A stretch of 64,000 nt of DNA from UBA4742 sp963773335 (GTDB taxonomy: Bacteria; Actinomycetota; Acidimicrobiia; Acidimicrobiales; Acidimicrobilacustridaceae). The stretch spans positions 682,001-746,000 of the forward strand of contig CAVZAT010000002.1 of assembly GCA_963773335.1 (NCBI GenBank). The letters run 5' to 3'. The notes under the pieces were generated by a model, which was not told the DNA's origin, ran no database searches, and saw nothing but the letters and a program-made list of their open reading frames with translations. Each line of letters begins with the position of its first letter. The first letter of the stretch is position 1. A program made the position numbers and the translations under genes. This document shows positions 63,173 to 64,000 of this stretch, piece by piece.

Positions 63173-64000
63173 TCAGCTCCCGCCCGCGCACTGACCCGGA
63201 TGACCTGCGGGGATCGGCTCGAAGAGCGCCCGGATGGTGGCCAGGTCGACCTTGCCCGAGTCGGTGCGGGCCAGGCTGTCCACGATCCGGATCTCGGTGG
63301 GCACTTCGTAGGGAGCCAGGCGGGCGCTCAGGTACTCGACCAGGTCATCCGTGGACAACGCGCCGGGGTCGGGGCGCAGCTCCACCACGGCCACCGGCAC
63401 CGCCCCCAACCGGCCGTCGGCCACCCCGACGACCGCTGCCCCGCGCACGCCGGGATGGGCTTCGAGGGCGGTGCGGACGTCATCGGGTCGCACCTTGAAG
63501 CCACCCCGGATGATGGCCTGGTCGGCGCGGCCGGTGATCCACAAGAAGCCGTCGATGTCGAGCCGGGCCAGGTCGGTGGTGCGGATCCAGTCGCCGTCGG
63601 CGCCGAGCTGGCCGGCCTTGACCTCGAGCAGCCCCTCGATGCCGGGCTCGAGCACCCGGCCGTCGTGCTCGTCCACGATGCGCAGCTGCGACCCGGGTTG
63701 GGCCCGCCCCACGCTGCCCCGCTTGGTGGCCCAGAACTGCTCGTGGTCGGCCAGGTTCCAGCCGGCCACGCTCCCACCGAACTCGGTGGCCGCGTAGGTC
63801 ACCAGCACGGGGATCCCGTACTTGGCACCGAAGGCGTCGGCGTCGTCGGGCGACAGGGGCGCGGTGCCCGACACGACGGACCGGATGCTGGCCAGCTCGG
63901 CGGGGTCGAGGTCGGCTTCGAGCACCATGCGCAGTGCCGCGGGCACCAGGCTGGCAGTGCGCGGGCGGTGGCGGCGCACCGCGTCGTACCAGCCCTCGAC
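63173..64000 (-). CDS. Acyl-CoA synthetase/AMP-forming ligase, 5' end beyond window edge
   Basis: The C-terminal 275 residues are visible and the reading frame stays open to the right edge, so the start lies outside. ANL motifs: VTYAATEFGGSVAGW (adenine pocket), WIRTTDLARLDIDGFLWITG, GRADQAIIRGGFKVRPDDVR, and catalytic Lys in LARTDSGKVDLATIRALF. The stop overlaps the region just before the ACAD start, so it heads the leftward operon of this end. It would activate a carboxylic acid as CoA thioester. Confidence 0.92.
   Translation of the reverse strand, partial: VEGWYDAVRRHRPRTASLVPAALRMVLEADLDPAELASIRSVVSGTAPLSPDDADAFGAKYGIPVLVTYAATEFGGSVAGWNLADHEQFWATKRGSVGRAQPGSQLRIVDEHDGRVLEPGIEGLLEVKAGQLGADGDWIRTTDLARLDIDGFLWITGRADQAIIRGGFKVRPDDVRTALEAHPGVRGAAVVGVADGRLGAVPVAVVELRPDPGALSTDDLVEYLSARLAPYEVPTEIRIVDSLARTDSGKVDLATIRALFEPIPAGHPGQCAGGS

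Overview
This 64 kb window is very GC-rich, densely packed chromosomal DNA. Overlapping stop/start codons, frequent GTG starts, TetR regulators, many acyl-CoA dehydrogenases, CoA ligases and metal-dependent amidohydrolases, and a TIGR03857-like F420-type oxidoreductase point to an actinomycete. The style resembles Acidimicrobiia or mycobacteria-like Actinomycetota, but no rRNA or marker gene is present to fix the lineage. I see no tRNA, rRNA, CRISPR array, insertion sequence or phage gene.

Left part (1-31.8 kb): catabolic and accessory genes. A leftward operon of four acyl-CoA dehydrogenase subunits and a ferredoxin faces a Rieske oxygenase. Next come an MFS exporter, a small membrane protein, and a thiolase overlapped by a DUF35-fused HMG-CoA-synthase-like gene. 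A TetR regulator precedes a five-gene operon (alcohol dehydrogenase, amidohydrolase, indolepyruvate:ferredoxin oxidoreductase fusion, two EthD/ABM-like proteins). A P450 diverges from small SnoaL, ABM and DUF4177-like genes, a PAP2 phosphatase and a sulfatase. Then follow an aldehyde dehydrogenase diverging from an SDR, a D-aminoacylase-like amidohydrolase, a DMT-type transporter, a second TetR and an orphan lipoprotein solute-binding protein.

Centre (32.3-50.6 kb): the main attraction, a compact rightward gene cluster for a polyketide-type lipid. PKS1 has two nitronate-monooxygenase-like barrels, then KS-AT-ACP-KR, and its ACP carries the PUFA-synthase-type DSIKR motif. It is followed by an Sfp-type phosphopantetheinyl transferase, a degenerate APH-like pseudokinase, PKS2 (KS-AT-DH plus a decayed PPTase-like tail), a free ACP starting with TTG inside the PKS2 end, an alpha/beta hydrolase, a GT1 glycosyltransferase, a membrane/zinc-ribbon methyltransferase fusion and a second methyltransferase. 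Nearly all junctions overlap. The inferred job is iterative synthesis of a reduced or polyenic acyl chain that is released, glycosylated and methylated.

Right part (51-64 kb): two enoyl-CoA hydratases, acyl-CoA dehydrogenases, two Amidohydro_2 proteins, an F420-type LLM oxidoreductase, a SnoaL-like protein, three acyl-CoA synthetases (one cut by the window edge) and a thioesterase, again typical CoA-ester catabolism.

Two window-wide signals deserve attention. First, a 17-bp near-palindrome (RGTGAGCGNNCRCTNNN) recurs in seven intergenic regions, including upstream of PKS1, suggesting one TetR-type regulon tying the polyketide cluster to the catabolic operons. Second, about 21 single-base frameshifts interrupt otherwise intact genes, mostly at short GC repeats or homopolymers. 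These look like sequencing errors, so the affected genes are annotated as whole CDSs spanning the shifts.
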